A stretch of DNA of 64,000 nt from Stutzerimonas frequens. Its GTDB lineage: Bacteria > Pseudomonadota > Gammaproteobacteria > Pseudomonadales > Pseudomonadaceae. Positions 6,874-14,876 of this stretch are shown here, in pieces; within the stretch, counting starts at the first letter, position 1; each line of letters opens with the position of its first letter. The stretch spans positions 248,001-312,000 of the forward strand of contig NZ_JAMOHM010000001.1 in NCBI RefSeq assembly GCF_024448335.1, read 5' to 3'. Both the position numbers and the translations under genes were made by a program. Under the pieces are notes generated by a model that saw only the letters and a list, made by a program, of their open reading frames with translations, searched no databases and had not been told where the DNA came from.

Positions 6874-8589
6874 TCAGCTCAGCAACTGCCAGAGCGATGC
6901 ACCGACGCCCGCCATGCTTTCGCCCGCCACCAGCCCCGCGGCAGCAACGATCACGAAACGCTCGCCGAGGCTGCGCCAGCGCGAGACGAAACACCAGGCC
7001 AGCACGGCGCCAAAGGTCATCATCAGCGAGATCGACGCCGGGATGATGAAAGCCAGACCGAGCGCCGCGGAGCTGGGTAGCCAATGCACACGACGCTCCG
7101 GCAGCAAGGCTTCCAGAGCCCCGAGCGTCACGCCACAGAGCGCACCGACCAGCATCGCCCAGCGCACGTCGAGCGGCAGTGCGCCGAGCCCACCGGTCAG
7201 TGCCTCGGCCACGGCCTTCCAGGTAGCGACCGCCGGCGCGGGCCATTCCGGCGTGATCAGCATGCTCTGCGGATCGGGGATCAACAGCTGATAGGCCAGC
7301 ACCCCGACCACACTGCCGAGCAGGATGCCCAGACACTGCGCCACGGCCTGACGGCCAGGTGCCGCGCCGATGGCGTGCCCGACCTTGAAGTCGTTGAGCA
7401 GATCGGTGCACTGCCCGGCGGCGCCGCCGGCGGTATTGGCGCTCATCAGGTTCACCGGCACCTGGCCGGGGGCGAACACACCAAAACCCAGCTGCGACAG
7501 CTGGCCGATGGCACCAATCGGCGGAATGCCGGTGGCGCCGACCACCCGAGCCGCGACTGTCGCCAGCAGCAGCGCCAGCGGAATCGACAGCAGCGCCAGG
7601 CCGGGATGAATGCCGAACAGGCCTATCTGCAGCATCACCACCAGCACCACCGCAAGCCCGAGGCCGACAGCCGGCCACAGCGCCACTCGCGGCAGGCGCC
7701 AGTCGCCGCGTTTCGCCATGGCGCGCGGGCGCAGCAGGCGTACGCCTAGAGAAGTCAGGGTGGCACAGACCATCAGGCTGACGCCGGGCCACAGCAACCA
7801 TTCGATCAGTACCGCGAACTGCGGGCCGTCGGCCGCCGCCGGCAACCGCACCAGGCCCTCGGCCAGCAGCCAGGGAGCCAACAGCCCCCACGCCAGCAGG
7901 GCGCCGAGCAGCAACGAGAGCCCAACGCGCAAACCGATGATGCCGCCGAAGCCGACCAGCAACAGCGACGGCTCGAACGTGAAGGTCAGCCGCTCCAGAT
8001 GCGTCGAGGGCGCCCAGCGCGGCAGCATCCAGACAAAGGTATCCATCAGCTTGACCGCTGCCGACAACAGTGCCGCACCGCCCAGCACCCACAATCGGCG
8101 TCCGGCCTCGGCCCCATGGCTGAAAATCTGTTGCAGCGTCGCCAGTGTCGCCATGCCCTCGGGAAAGCGCAGGCCCGCGCTGACGATCAGCGACGGCCGC
8201 AGGTACCAGGCCACCCATACGCCGAGAAAGCTCACCGAGAACACCCAGGCCATCAGCGCCGGGCTGCCCAGCTGCTGGCCAGTGAGCAGCGTGTACGCCG
8301 GAATCGGTGCCACCAGCCCACCGGAGATGATCGAGGCGCAGGACGAGGCCGTGGTCTGGGTGATGTTGCTCTCCAGCAGCGTCCAGCGTGGGCGGCCGAA
8401 GGTCGACGCAACGCTCTGCCAGAAGGCGAAGCCAACCAGCAGCGCGATGACCGACATATTGAACGACCAGCCGATCTTGAGCCCGGAATAGACGTTCGAT
8501 GGCGTCAGCAGTGCGCCAAGCAGCAACCCTGTCAGCAGGGCACGAGCCGTGAGTTCGCGAGATGAAACGGCAACGGGGATGTCAGTCAT
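6874..8589 (-). CDS. OPT family oligopeptide/metal-chelate transporter
   Basis: 571 residues. The N-terminal ELTARALLTGLLLGALLTPSNVYSGLKIGW is the typical first helix of bacterial OPT proteins, with the NVYSGLKIG signature. About 14 hydrophobic segments follow, including PEGMATLATLQQIF. OPT proteins import peptides or metal-chelate complexes with protons. The length is shorter than many bacterial OPTs (about 650) but the chain runs cleanly to a stop. An AI-2E permease gene follows on the same strand. Confidence 0.88.
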   Translation of the reverse strand: MTDIPVAVSSRELTARALLTGLLLGALLTPSNVYSGLKIGWSFNMSVIALLVGFAFWQSVASTFGRPRWTLLESNITQTTASSCASIISGGLVAPIPAYTLLTGQQLGSPALMAWVFSVSFLGVWVAWYLRPSLIVSAGLRFPEGMATLATLQQIFSHGAEAGRRLWVLGGAALLSAAVKLMDTFVWMLPRWAPSTHLERLTFTFEPSLLLVGFGGIIGLRVGLSLLLGALLAWGLLAPWLLAEGLVRLPAAADGPQFAVLIEWLLWPGVSLMVCATLTSLGVRLLRPRAMAKRGDWRLPRVALWPAVGLGLAVVLVVMLQIGLFGIHPGLALLSIPLALLLATVAARVVGATGIPPIGAIGQLSQLGFGVFAPGQVPVNLMSANTAGGAAGQCTDLLNDFKVGHAIGAAPGRQAVAQCLGILLGSVVGVLAYQLLIPDPQSMLITPEWPAPAVATWKAVAEALTGGLGALPLDVRWAMLVGALCGVTLGALEALLPERRVHWLPSSAALGLAFIIPASISLMMTFGAVLAWCFVSRWRSLGERFVIVAAAGLVAGESMAGVGASLWQLLS

Positions 8590-8779
8590 GCAGCTACCTT
8601 AGCAGCCGTTCCGTGCAAAAACGCGCGACGCTCCCGGCCACGCGTCCCTCGCTCGGCCAGGTTGCGCACCTGCTGGCCGGATAGTGCCCGTTCGCCATCG
8701 CTCGGCTGAACTTCGCTGCAAGGTGCTGGTCGTTTAGTAGCTTTTTAAACGATTACGCCCGACTGACTAGGTACCGAAC

Positions 8780-9436
8780 ATGGACGCGGATCTTACGCGG
8801 GGCAACACCTCCCCAACCGTCACGCTGTTAACCGGCAATGAATTGCTCGGCTTGTTCTTCCGCCACTTCCTCGGCGAGCAGGCCCAGGTCGAGGTGGCCC
8901 TGGCCAGCCTGGAATCACCGGAGAATCGCGGCGCCGACCTGTTTCTTGTCGATGCCGGCCACAGCGAAGCCGAACAGATTTCCAGCCTCATCGATCAGCT
9001 CGACGAGCACACCCCCGTCGCGCTGGTGAACATCGTGCCAGAGCAGGCCGAACAGCTGGTCGAGAAGCATCCGGTCATCCGTGGAGTGTTCTACAGCCAC
9101 GCGACACGCGAACACCTGCTCGAAGGCATCCGCGTGCTGCTGCAGGGCGGCGACTGGCTGCCACGCATTCTCACCGAGCGCCTGCTTGGCCAATGGCGAC
9201 GCATGCGCCAGCTTGCCGAAAGCAAGTCCAGCCTGACCCTGCGCGAGCGCGAGATCCTCACGCTCGCCGGCAAGGGCCTGTCCAACGCCGAGATCGCCGA
9301 GCAGCTGTGCTTGAGCCCTCACACGATCAAGAGCCATATCCACAACCTGCTGCGCAAGATCGGCGCCTCCAACCGCGCCGAAGCCGCCTATCTGCTGCGC
9401 AGCCGTCTGGACTGGGACAAGTCCTGCAGCGCCTGA
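8780..9436 (+). CDS. csgD: CsgD-like LuxR-family transcriptional regulator
   Basis: 218 residues, close to enterobacterial CsgD (216). The N-terminal half (about 1-140) is an atypical receiver-like domain: LFLVDAGHS is where the phospho-acceptor strand would be, and PVIRGVFYSHATREHLLEGIRVLLQG matches the CsgD region around NGVFYS. The C-terminal LuxR helix-turn-helix is about residues 150-212 (LTLREREILTLAGKGLSNAEIAEQL, HTIKSHIHNLLRKIGASNR). The gene is 201 bp upstream of two curlin genes in the same direction, so it probably activates them. The symbol follows similarity and position; no promoter element is identified with confidence. Confidence 0.85.
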   Translation: MDADLTRGNTSPTVTLLTGNELLGLFFRHFLGEQAQVEVALASLESPENRGADLFLVDAGHSEAEQISSLIDQLDEHTPVALVNIVPEQAEQLVEKHPVIRGVFYSHATREHLLEGIRVLLQGGDWLPRILTERLLGQWRRMRQLAESKSSLTLREREILTLAGKGLSNAEIAEQLCLSPHTIKSHIHNLLRKIGASNRAEAAYLLRSRLDWDKSCSA

Positions 9437-9637
9437 ACGTCGGAGTCCCGGTAGCGCCGCGGCGACGGGCGGCCTATCGGGTGCGCCGTGCGGGCCAAGC
9501 GCTCAAGCACGGCGCGCGCAGTGCCAGGCATTAATCCTTGGCCGCCATCGCGCGCCGTGCCTTTACATCGTTCGATGGATGTTCAGCCTCGCCCGCTGCG
9601 TTAAAGAATCGCACCCACTGCCATCAGGTACACGCCC

Positions 9638-10120
9638 ATGTCCCGTTGCGTCCCAGCCACTGCCAAGCGCCTGATCGCCCTCGTTGCCGGCCTGATCTGC
9701 TCACCGCTGATGGCAGCCGACCTGCTGGATAACGGTGACCTCGCACCGGGAGGCATCGCCGGGCCTGCCACTGCCATCCAGCTGACCGACGCGCGGGCGG
9801 CCTACATCCAGCAGATTGGCCAAAGCAATCTCGCCGAGCTGTCCCAGAACGGACAGGCATTGAATGCATGGGTGCTACAGCAAGGCGGCGACCAGGAAGC
9901 GTTCATCCTGCAGAACGGCGACAACCTGCTGGCGATCATCGAGCAGGTCGGCCAGGGCAACTACGCCGCCATCCGCCAGTCCGGCAGTGACAACCAGGCC
10001 AGCATCAGCCAATACGGCGCGTACAACGACGCGCGCATCGAACAGACCGGCAATGGCCTGCGCAGCGCGGTGACGCAATACGGCGTCGGTCAACAGATCA
10101 ATATCGTGCAGGGCCGCTGA
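9638..10120 (+). CDS. csgB: CsgB-like minor curlin (nucleator)
   Basis: 160 residues. Signal peptide residues 1-26 (LIALVAGLICSPLMAA). From about residue 53 the chain is built of curlin repeats with the spacing Gln-x-Gly-x2-Asn-x-Ala-x3-Gln, for example QIGQSNLAELSQNGQ, QVGQGNYAAIRQSG, QYGAYNDARIEQTG and QYGVGQQINIVQGR. It precedes the larger curlin gene by 18 bp, matching the csgBA order. Its small size (about five repeats) and basic final residues resemble CsgB, which nucleates fibre growth on the outer membrane. The B versus A assignment is by order and size. Confidence 0.86.
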   Translation: MSRCVPATAKRLIALVAGLICSPLMAADLLDNGDLAPGGIAGPATAIQLTDARAAYIQQIGQSNLAELSQNGQALNAWVLQQGGDQEAFILQNGDNLLAIIEQVGQGNYAAIRQSGSDNQASISQYGAYNDARIEQTGNGLRSAVTQYGVGQQINIVQGR

Positions 10121-10138
10121 AAGGCCACGGAGAACCAG

Positions 10139-11020
10139 ATGATCAAGCCCGCGGCAATCGCCACCCTGCTCGCCTTCAGCACGTCACAGGCGCTGGCGGA
10201 GAACAGCATCGAACTCGAGCAGCGCGGAACCGACAACGTCGCCGAGTTGCAGCAGACCGGCCTGGTTGAATCCAGCGCGATCGAGGTCAGCCAGGACGGC
10301 AACCTGAATGTCGCCGCGATCACCCAGGTCGGCGATGCCTACTTCAAGGTGGCCAACCTCCAGCAGGTCGGCAATGCCAACGTCGCCACCATCGAGCAGA
10401 CCGGACGCACCAGTACCCTGAACGCCAGCAGTATCGGCAACCGCAACCGGATCAGCGCTAGCCAGACGAGCTTCGTCACGGCGCAGGTCGAGCAGCGTGG
10501 CGACGACAACGTGCTGACCTTTCGCCAGGAGGGCTATTACGAAGGCTCGCGGCTGAACGTCTCGCAGGATGGCACAGGCAACCTCGCGGACATCTACCAG
10601 GGCGACGGCAACCGCATGAACCTCGCCCAGTCGGGCGGCTACAACTTGGCCGAGATCCGGCAGAACGACTACCACAACGAGCTGGATTTCAGCCAGAACG
10701 GCACGAGCAACCGGCTCACGGTCGATCAGAACGGTTTCGGCGGCCGCATCAGCGGTTCGTCCACAGGTAGCGGCAACAGCGTCGATATCGCGCAAAGCTT
10801 CATGTCCAACAACGCATCGGTCATCCAGAACGGCAACGACAACCTGGCGAGCATCGAGCAGGGCAACTTCGGCCACCAGGCCAGCATCACCCAGCTGGGC
10901 AATGCCAACGAGGCGCGGATCACCCAGAGCATGCCGGTGCAGGACTACACGCGCCTGCCGGCCAGCGCGACGATCATCCAGAACGGCAGCGGCAATACCG
11001 CGAGCATCGTTCAGCAGTAA
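10139..11020 (+). CDS. csgA: CsgA-like major curlin, enlarged repeat protein
   Basis: 293 residues, about twice the length of enterobacterial CsgA (151). Signal peptide residues 1-20 ending in ALA-E. The mature chain is about a dozen curlin units of 22-24 residues with Gln/Asn ladders, for example QRGTDNVAELQQTG, QVGNANVATIEQTG, QNGNDNLASIEQG, QLGNANEARITQSM and a last unit QNGSGNTASIVQQ. Such chains fold into amyloid beta-solenoids that form curli fibres. Some central units lack the canonical inner Gln (IGNRNRISASQTS). GGAGAACCAG precedes the ATG. Export would need CsgG, which is not in the window. Confidence 0.9.
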   Translation: MIKPAAIATLLAFSTSQALAENSIELEQRGTDNVAELQQTGLVESSAIEVSQDGNLNVAAITQVGDAYFKVANLQQVGNANVATIEQTGRTSTLNASSIGNRNRISASQTSFVTAQVEQRGDDNVLTFRQEGYYEGSRLNVSQDGTGNLADIYQGDGNRMNLAQSGGYNLAEIRQNDYHNELDFSQNGTSNRLTVDQNGFGGRISGSSTGSGNSVDIAQSFMSNNASVIQNGNDNLASIEQGNFGHQASITQLGNANEARITQSMPVQDYTRLPASATIIQNGSGNTASIVQQ

Positions 11021-11065
11021 TGTGGCAACCGAGCCGAGGACCGGCTCTCAACGGAAGCAAAACGG

Positions 11066-11470
11066 ATGCTGACCATGACCCTCTTCACCTGGCTGCTCGC
11101 AGCCACTCCCTCACCCCCCGGCGCACCCGTCGCGGCCGACCTAGGGCTGCAACCGCTCGAGGACAACCGCGTGGCCCTCTCGCTGTGCTTCAAGGGCAGC
11201 GGACAACAGGTTCGCTTCCGCCTGAAGGTCCGTTCCAGCGGCAGCGCCGGGACCTCGCAGAGCACCCAGAGCGGCACGCTCATCGCTGACGCAACATCCC
11301 AGTGCCCGGTACGCAACCGCCTTGGTATCGCCGCAGACACCGAGGTCGAAGCCGAACTGCAGTGGTGGATCGACGATGCCGAGCAGCCCCCACTGCTGCG
11401 CCGCTATCCGGGCAGCACGGGCGATACCGATGAGCGCGAGGAGCCGGATCAACCGCAGCAGATCGCCTGA
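11066..11470 (+). CDS. CsgH/CsgC-like curli-associated periplasmic protein
   Basis: 134 residues from the first ATG; a second ATG three codons on (MTLFTWLL) would give a tidier short signal sequence. The core reads as an Ig-like beta sandwich: VALSLCFKGSGQQVRFRLKVRSSG, then GTSQSTQSGTLIA, then VEAELQWWI. This matches the CsgH/CsgC group, which blocks premature amyloid assembly of curlin in the periplasm. Two Cys residues (LCFKG and SQCPV) could form a disulfide. The C-terminal 25 residues are acidic and disordered. It follows csgA by 45 bp. The family call is from pattern and neighbourhood. Confidence 0.65.
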   Translation: MLTMTLFTWLLAATPSPPGAPVAADLGLQPLEDNRVALSLCFKGSGQQVRFRLKVRSSGSAGTSQSTQSGTLIADATSQCPVRNRLGIAADTEVEAELQWWIDDAEQPPLLRRYPGSTGDTDEREEPDQPQQIA

Positions 11471-11510
11471 AACCAGCCCTGGGCGACCGGCGGCACGGCG
11501 CGTCCGATCC

Positions 11511-11563
11511 GTTCAGCGCAGGTTCAGGCAGGGTTCAGTTGGCGTTCAGTGACATCCGTTCAG
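11511..11563 (+). promoter_or_regulatory. Tandem GTTCAG array upstream of oprH (likely PhoP-type binding site)
   Basis: GTTCAG occurs exactly at 11511, 11522, 11533 and 11544, each 11 bp apart, with a fifth copy at 11558 (14 bp further). Direct hexamers repeated every 11 bp lie on one face of the helix and are the usual site for OmpR/PhoB-type response regulators. The array ends 43 bp before the oprH start, and phoP is in the same operon. Binding by this PhoP, giving autoregulation, is inference. Confidence 0.8.
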
Positions 11564-11606
11564 GCTAGGGGCCGTCAGTTTCCCACTGCCTGAAACGGAG
11601 TCACCG

Positions 11607-12212
11607 ATGAACAAACTCAGCACCCTCGCCCTGGCCACATCCCTTGGCATCTTCAGCTTCGGCGCCCATGCCGCGGAGAACTTCGCCGGTCTCACCTGGG
11701 GTAAAACCACCGTCAACACCGATCGTTCCAGCGCCTTGAAGCAGAACATGGGCGGCGAGAACCGCTTCGATGACACCATCAGGAACAGCGGCACCTGGGG
11801 TGTTCGCGCCGGTCAGATGACCGACGAAGGCCGCTACTACATGACTTACGAGAACGTCTCGGACGATTACGGCAGCACCTTCAAGCTGCGCCAGCAGAAC
11901 CTGCTCGGCAGCTACGACCTGTTCGTCCCGCTGGGCGACACCACCCGCCTGTTCGGCGGTGCCAGCGCCGGCCTGACCAAGCTGGAGAACGAGTCCAGGG
12001 GCTACAGCCGCGACAGCGACATCGGCTACCTGGTCGGCCTGCAGGCCGGTATCCTGCAGAAGCTCGGCGACAGCACCTCGGTGGAAGCCGGTTACCGCTA
12101 CCTGCGCAGCAACGCCGGAACCGAAGTCTCCGAGCGCGGCGTCGGCAAGCTGGGCTCGATCGACCTGCACAGCAGCAAGCAGGCCTATCTGGGTCTGAAC
12201 TATCACTTCTGA
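11607..12212 (+). CDS. oprH: Outer membrane protein H1 (OprH-like beta-barrel)
   Basis: 201 residues, the length of P. aeruginosa OprH (200). Signal peptide residues 1-22 (GAHA-A). The mature chain is a small eight-stranded barrel with amphipathic strands and a terminal Phe (LGLNYHF). Segments recalled from OprH are conserved: FAGLTWGKT, SGTWGVRAGQ, KLRQQNLLGSYD, GLQAGILQ, GYRYLRSNA, KLGSIDLHSS. OprH stabilises lipopolysaccharide at low Mg2+, replacing divalent cations. GGAG precedes the ATG. It heads the oprH-phoP-phoQ operon, the known Pseudomonas arrangement. Confidence 0.93.
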   Translation: MNKLSTLALATSLGIFSFGAHAAENFAGLTWGKTTVNTDRSSALKQNMGGENRFDDTIRNSGTWGVRAGQMTDEGRYYMTYENVSDDYGSTFKLRQQNLLGSYDLFVPLGDTTRLFGGASAGLTKLENESRGYSRDSDIGYLVGLQAGILQKLGDSTSVEAGYRYLRSNAGTEVSERGVGKLGSIDLHSSKQAYLGLNYHF

Positions 12213-12241
12213 TGGCGTTTACGCTGACAGAACGTTGAACG

Positions 12242-12267
12242 ACGGCCGGGCATTGCCCGGCCGTTTG
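12242..12267 (+). terminator. Strong hairpin with short U tail between oprH and phoP (possible attenuator)
   Basis: ACGGCCGGGC and GCCCGGCCGT form a perfect 10-bp stem with a 3-base loop, followed by only TTTG. It starts 30 bp after the oprH stop, and phoP begins at 12285. The short T run suggests partial termination or a processing/stability hairpin that would keep phoPQ below oprH. Confidence 0.55.
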
Positions 12268-12284
12268 CACAGGGAGCACAAGAC

Positions 12285-12962
12285 ATGAAGGTGCTGGTGG
12301 TGGAAGACGAGGCGCTGCTGCGCCACCACTTGCAGACGCGGCTCGGTGAAAGCGGGCATATCGTCGATGCCGTGCCGGACGCCGAAGAAGCGCTGTATCA
12401 GACCCACGAATTCAACCACGATCTGGCCGTCATCGATCTCGGCCTGCCGGGTATCAGCGGGCTGGACCTGATCCACCAGCTGCGCAGCCGTGGCAAGACC
12501 TTTCCCATCCTGATCCTCACCGCCCGCGGCAACTGGCAGGACAAGGTCGAGGGCCTGGCCGCCGGCGCCGACGACTATGTAGTCAAGCCGTTCCAGTTCG
12601 AGGAACTGGAGGCCCGGCTGAACGCGCTGCTGCGCCGTTCCAGCGGCTTCACCCAGGCCACCATCGAAGCCGGCCCACTGCTGCTCGATCTCAACCGCAA
12701 ACAGGCCACGGCCAACGGCGAGCCGCTGGCGCTGACCGCCTACGAATACCGCATCCTCGAATACCTGATGCGTCACCAGCAGCAGGTGGTGGCCAAGGAA
12801 CGGCTGATGGAGCAGCTCTACAGCGGCGACGAGGAGCGCGACCCGAACGTGATCGAAGTGCTGGTCGGACGGCTGCGGCGCAAGCTCGAAGCGCAGTGCG
12901 CGATGAAGCCCATCGAAACCGTGCGCGGCCTCGGCTATCTGTTCACCGAGCGCTGTCGATGA
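12285..12962 (+). CDS. phoP: Response regulator PhoP (OmpR family)
   Basis: 225 residues. Receiver domain 1-115: acidic residues in VVEDEALL, phospho-acceptor Asp51 in VIDLGLPGISG, Thr in LILTARG and Lys in VVKPFQFEEL. C-terminal winged helix about 125-222: LTAYEYRILEYLM and VIEVLVGRLRRKLE, ending in IETVRGLGYLF. PhoP controls envelope and Mg2+-limitation genes. GGGAG precedes the ATG. The gene overlaps phoQ by 4 bp. A phased GTTCAG array upstream of oprH is its likely own target. Confidence 0.93.
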   Translation: MKVLVVEDEALLRHHLQTRLGESGHIVDAVPDAEEALYQTHEFNHDLAVIDLGLPGISGLDLIHQLRSRGKTFPILILTARGNWQDKVEGLAAGADDYVVKPFQFEELEARLNALLRRSSGFTQATIEAGPLLLDLNRKQATANGEPLALTAYEYRILEYLMRHQQQVVAKERLMEQLYSGDEERDPNVIEVLVGRLRRKLEAQCAMKPIETVRGLGYLFTERCR

Positions 12963-14356
12963 GTCGACGCTGGCGCCGGCTGCAGGCGCGCATACGAACC
13001 CGTCTAGGCGGTGCGATGTCGCTGCGTCTGCGTCTGATGCTCGGCGCCGCAAGCCTGGCCGCGCTGTTCATGCTGGTCCTGCTGCCGGTTTTGCAGGGCG
13101 CTTTCAGCCTGACCTTCGAGCGGGTCATCGAGCAGCGCCTGGCGGCCGATGCCAATACGCTGATCACCGCCGCCCAGGTCGAGGAGAGCCGGCTGCAGAT
13201 GCCCGAGCGGCTGCCGGACGAGGAGTTCAACCTGCCGGATGCACGACTGCTCGGTTTCATCTACGACCGCCGCGGCAAGCTGGTCTGGCGTTCCCGCTCG
13301 GCCGCCGACGAGCGCATCGACTACCGCCCGCGCTATGAGGGCGGCACCAGCGAGTTCCTGCGCGTGCGCGACGAAGCCGGAACGGAATACTTCGCCTACG
13401 ACGTCGAGCTGCACCTGGCCGGCAGCCGCGACAATGCGTTCAGCTTCGTCACCATGCAGCCGACCAGCGAGTACCTGAGCCTGTTCGAGGAGTTTCGCCG
13501 GCAGCTCTACCTGTGGCTGGGCAGCGGCCTGCTGGTGCTGCTGGCCCTGCTCTGGCTCGGCCTGACCTGGGGCTTTCGCACCCTCAAGCGGGTCAGCGCC
13601 GAGCTCGACCAGGTCGAGGCCGGGCAGCGCGAGCGCCTGAGCGACGACCACCCGCGCGAACTGCTGCGCCTGACCCGCTCGCTGAACCGCTTGCTGGACA
13701 GCGAACGGCGCCAGCGCGAGCAGTACCGCAACTCCCTGGGCGACCTGGCGCACAGCCTGAAGACGCCGCTCAGCGTGCTGCAGGGCGTCGGCGAGACCCT
13801 CGCCGCGCAGACGCAGAGCCGCGAACAGGCCCAGGTGATGCAGGCGCAGATCGAGCGCATGAGTCAGCAGATCGGCTATCAGCTGCAGCGCGCCAGCCTT
13901 GGCAAGAGCGGCCTGGTGCGCCACCGGGTCGAGCTCAGGCCATTGCTCGACAGCCTGTGCAGCACGCTGGACAAGGTCTACCGCGACAAACACGTGCAGG
14001 TCGACATGCAGCTCGCCGAGCCATGCCAGGTGCCGATCGAACAAGGCGCGCTGATGGAGCTGCTCGGCAATTTGCTGGAGAACGCCTACCGGCTCTGTCT
14101 CCGGCAGGTCCGTATCAGCGCACGCACGCATGACGGCGACCTGCTGCTCGGCATCGAGGACGACGGCCCCGGCGTGCCGATGGACCAGCGCGCGCGCATC
14201 ATCCGCCGTGGCGAACGCCTCGACGCCCAGCATCCCGGCCAGGGCATCGGCCTGGCGGTGGTCAAGGACATCCTCGACAGCTACGGCGGCGAACTCAGCC
14301 TGGGCGAGTCAGCGCTCGGTGGCGCGGCTTTTCGCATCCGCCTGCAGGCCGACTGA
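12959..14356 (+). CDS. phoQ: Sensor histidine kinase PhoQ
   Basis: 465 residues from the ATG overlapping the phoP stop (ATGA); an alternative start 19 codons later (MSLRLRL) would keep the whole sensor. Transmembrane helix about 30-50, periplasmic sensor about 51-180 with acidic runs (EESRLQMPERLPDEEFNLPD) of the kind that bind divalent cations, and second helix about 184-206. HAMP-like linker, phospho-acceptor His265 in GDLAHSLKTPLS, and a C-terminal ATPase domain with ELLGNLLENAYR, EDDGPGVP and GQGIGLAVVKDI. Partner of PhoP for sensing low Mg2+ or cationic peptides. Confidence 0.92.
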   Translation: MSRRWRRLQARIRTRLGGAMSLRLRLMLGAASLAALFMLVLLPVLQGAFSLTFERVIEQRLAADANTLITAAQVEESRLQMPERLPDEEFNLPDARLLGFIYDRRGKLVWRSRSAADERIDYRPRYEGGTSEFLRVRDEAGTEYFAYDVELHLAGSRDNAFSFVTMQPTSEYLSLFEEFRRQLYLWLGSGLLVLLALLWLGLTWGFRTLKRVSAELDQVEAGQRERLSDDHPRELLRLTRSLNRLLDSERRQREQYRNSLGDLAHSLKTPLSVLQGVGETLAAQTQSREQAQVMQAQIERMSQQIGYQLQRASLGKSGLVRHRVELRPLLDSLCSTLDKVYRDKHVQVDMQLAEPCQVPIEQGALMELLGNLLENAYRLCLRQVRISARTHDGDLLLGIEDDGPGVPMDQRARIIRRGERLDAQHPGQGIGLAVVKDILDSYGGELSLGESALGGAAFRIRLQAD

Positions 14357-14432
14357 CCGAACGGCACTCCCGCACTGCCCCGACCGCTGCTAGAGTTCGC
14401 TGCCGAGCTATCTGCAGCCCATTGGAGAGTGC

Positions 14433-14876
14433 ATGTCACTGGATGACCGCAAGAAACTCGTCCGTCAGCACATCGACCTGACCTGGAACCGCGGGCACCT
14501 GGCGCTCGCCGAGCATCTGCACAGCAAGGATTTCCTCTACAAGAGCTCCTTTATCGGTCGCCCGCTGGGCAGTGCCGAGTTTCTCGACATGGTCCGGCAG
14601 ATCCGCCAGGTCATGCCGGAGCTGGAAGTGGTGGTCGAGGAATGCCTCGCCGAAGGCAACCGGGTGGTGACCTGGAGCACGCTGATCGGCAGCATCGCGC
14701 AGCCGGCGTTCGGCTATCCGCCCAGCGACAAGGTGCTGAGCATCTCCGCCATGGCCTTCTGGACCATCACCCCGACGCAGCAGGTGCAGGAGATCTGCAC
14801 CATGTTCGACATGGAAAGCTTCCGCGCCCAGCTCGGCCTGGAGACCCGGCCGTTCGCCGAAAAGGCCCTACCCTGA
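14433..14876 (+). CDS. SnoaL-like / ester cyclase family protein
   Basis: 147 residues. GGAGAG lies 5 bp before the ATG. The sequence fits the NTF2-like SnoaL polyketide-cyclase fold: HIDLTWNRGHLALAEHLHSKDFLYKSS, FLDMVRQIRQVMPELEVVVEECLAEGNRVVTWSTLIG, then ISAMAFWTI. Members include cyclases, isomerases and many proteins of unknown activity. It follows phoQ by 76 bp, and its stop codon abuts the stop of the convergent Mrp-type operon with no base between them. No substrate can be inferred. Confidence 0.72.
   Translation: MSLDDRKKLVRQHIDLTWNRGHLALAEHLHSKDFLYKSSFIGRPLGSAEFLDMVRQIRQVMPELEVVVEECLAEGNRVVTWSTLIGSIAQPAFGYPPSDKVLSISAMAFWTITPTQQVQEICTMFDMESFRAQLGLETRPFAEKALP

Noticed and set aside
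6874-8218. Fusion of an OPT-overlapping frame to the AI-2E permease as one 822-codon protein
   Set aside because: The upstream part overlaps the OPT gene in another frame; the AI-2E protein has its own ATG and ribosome site at 6820.
9566-9577. CATCGTTCGATG palindrome between csgD-like and csgB-like genes considered as a CsgD operator
   Set aside because: 12 bp of symmetry is near chance level and it does not resemble a known CsgD site.
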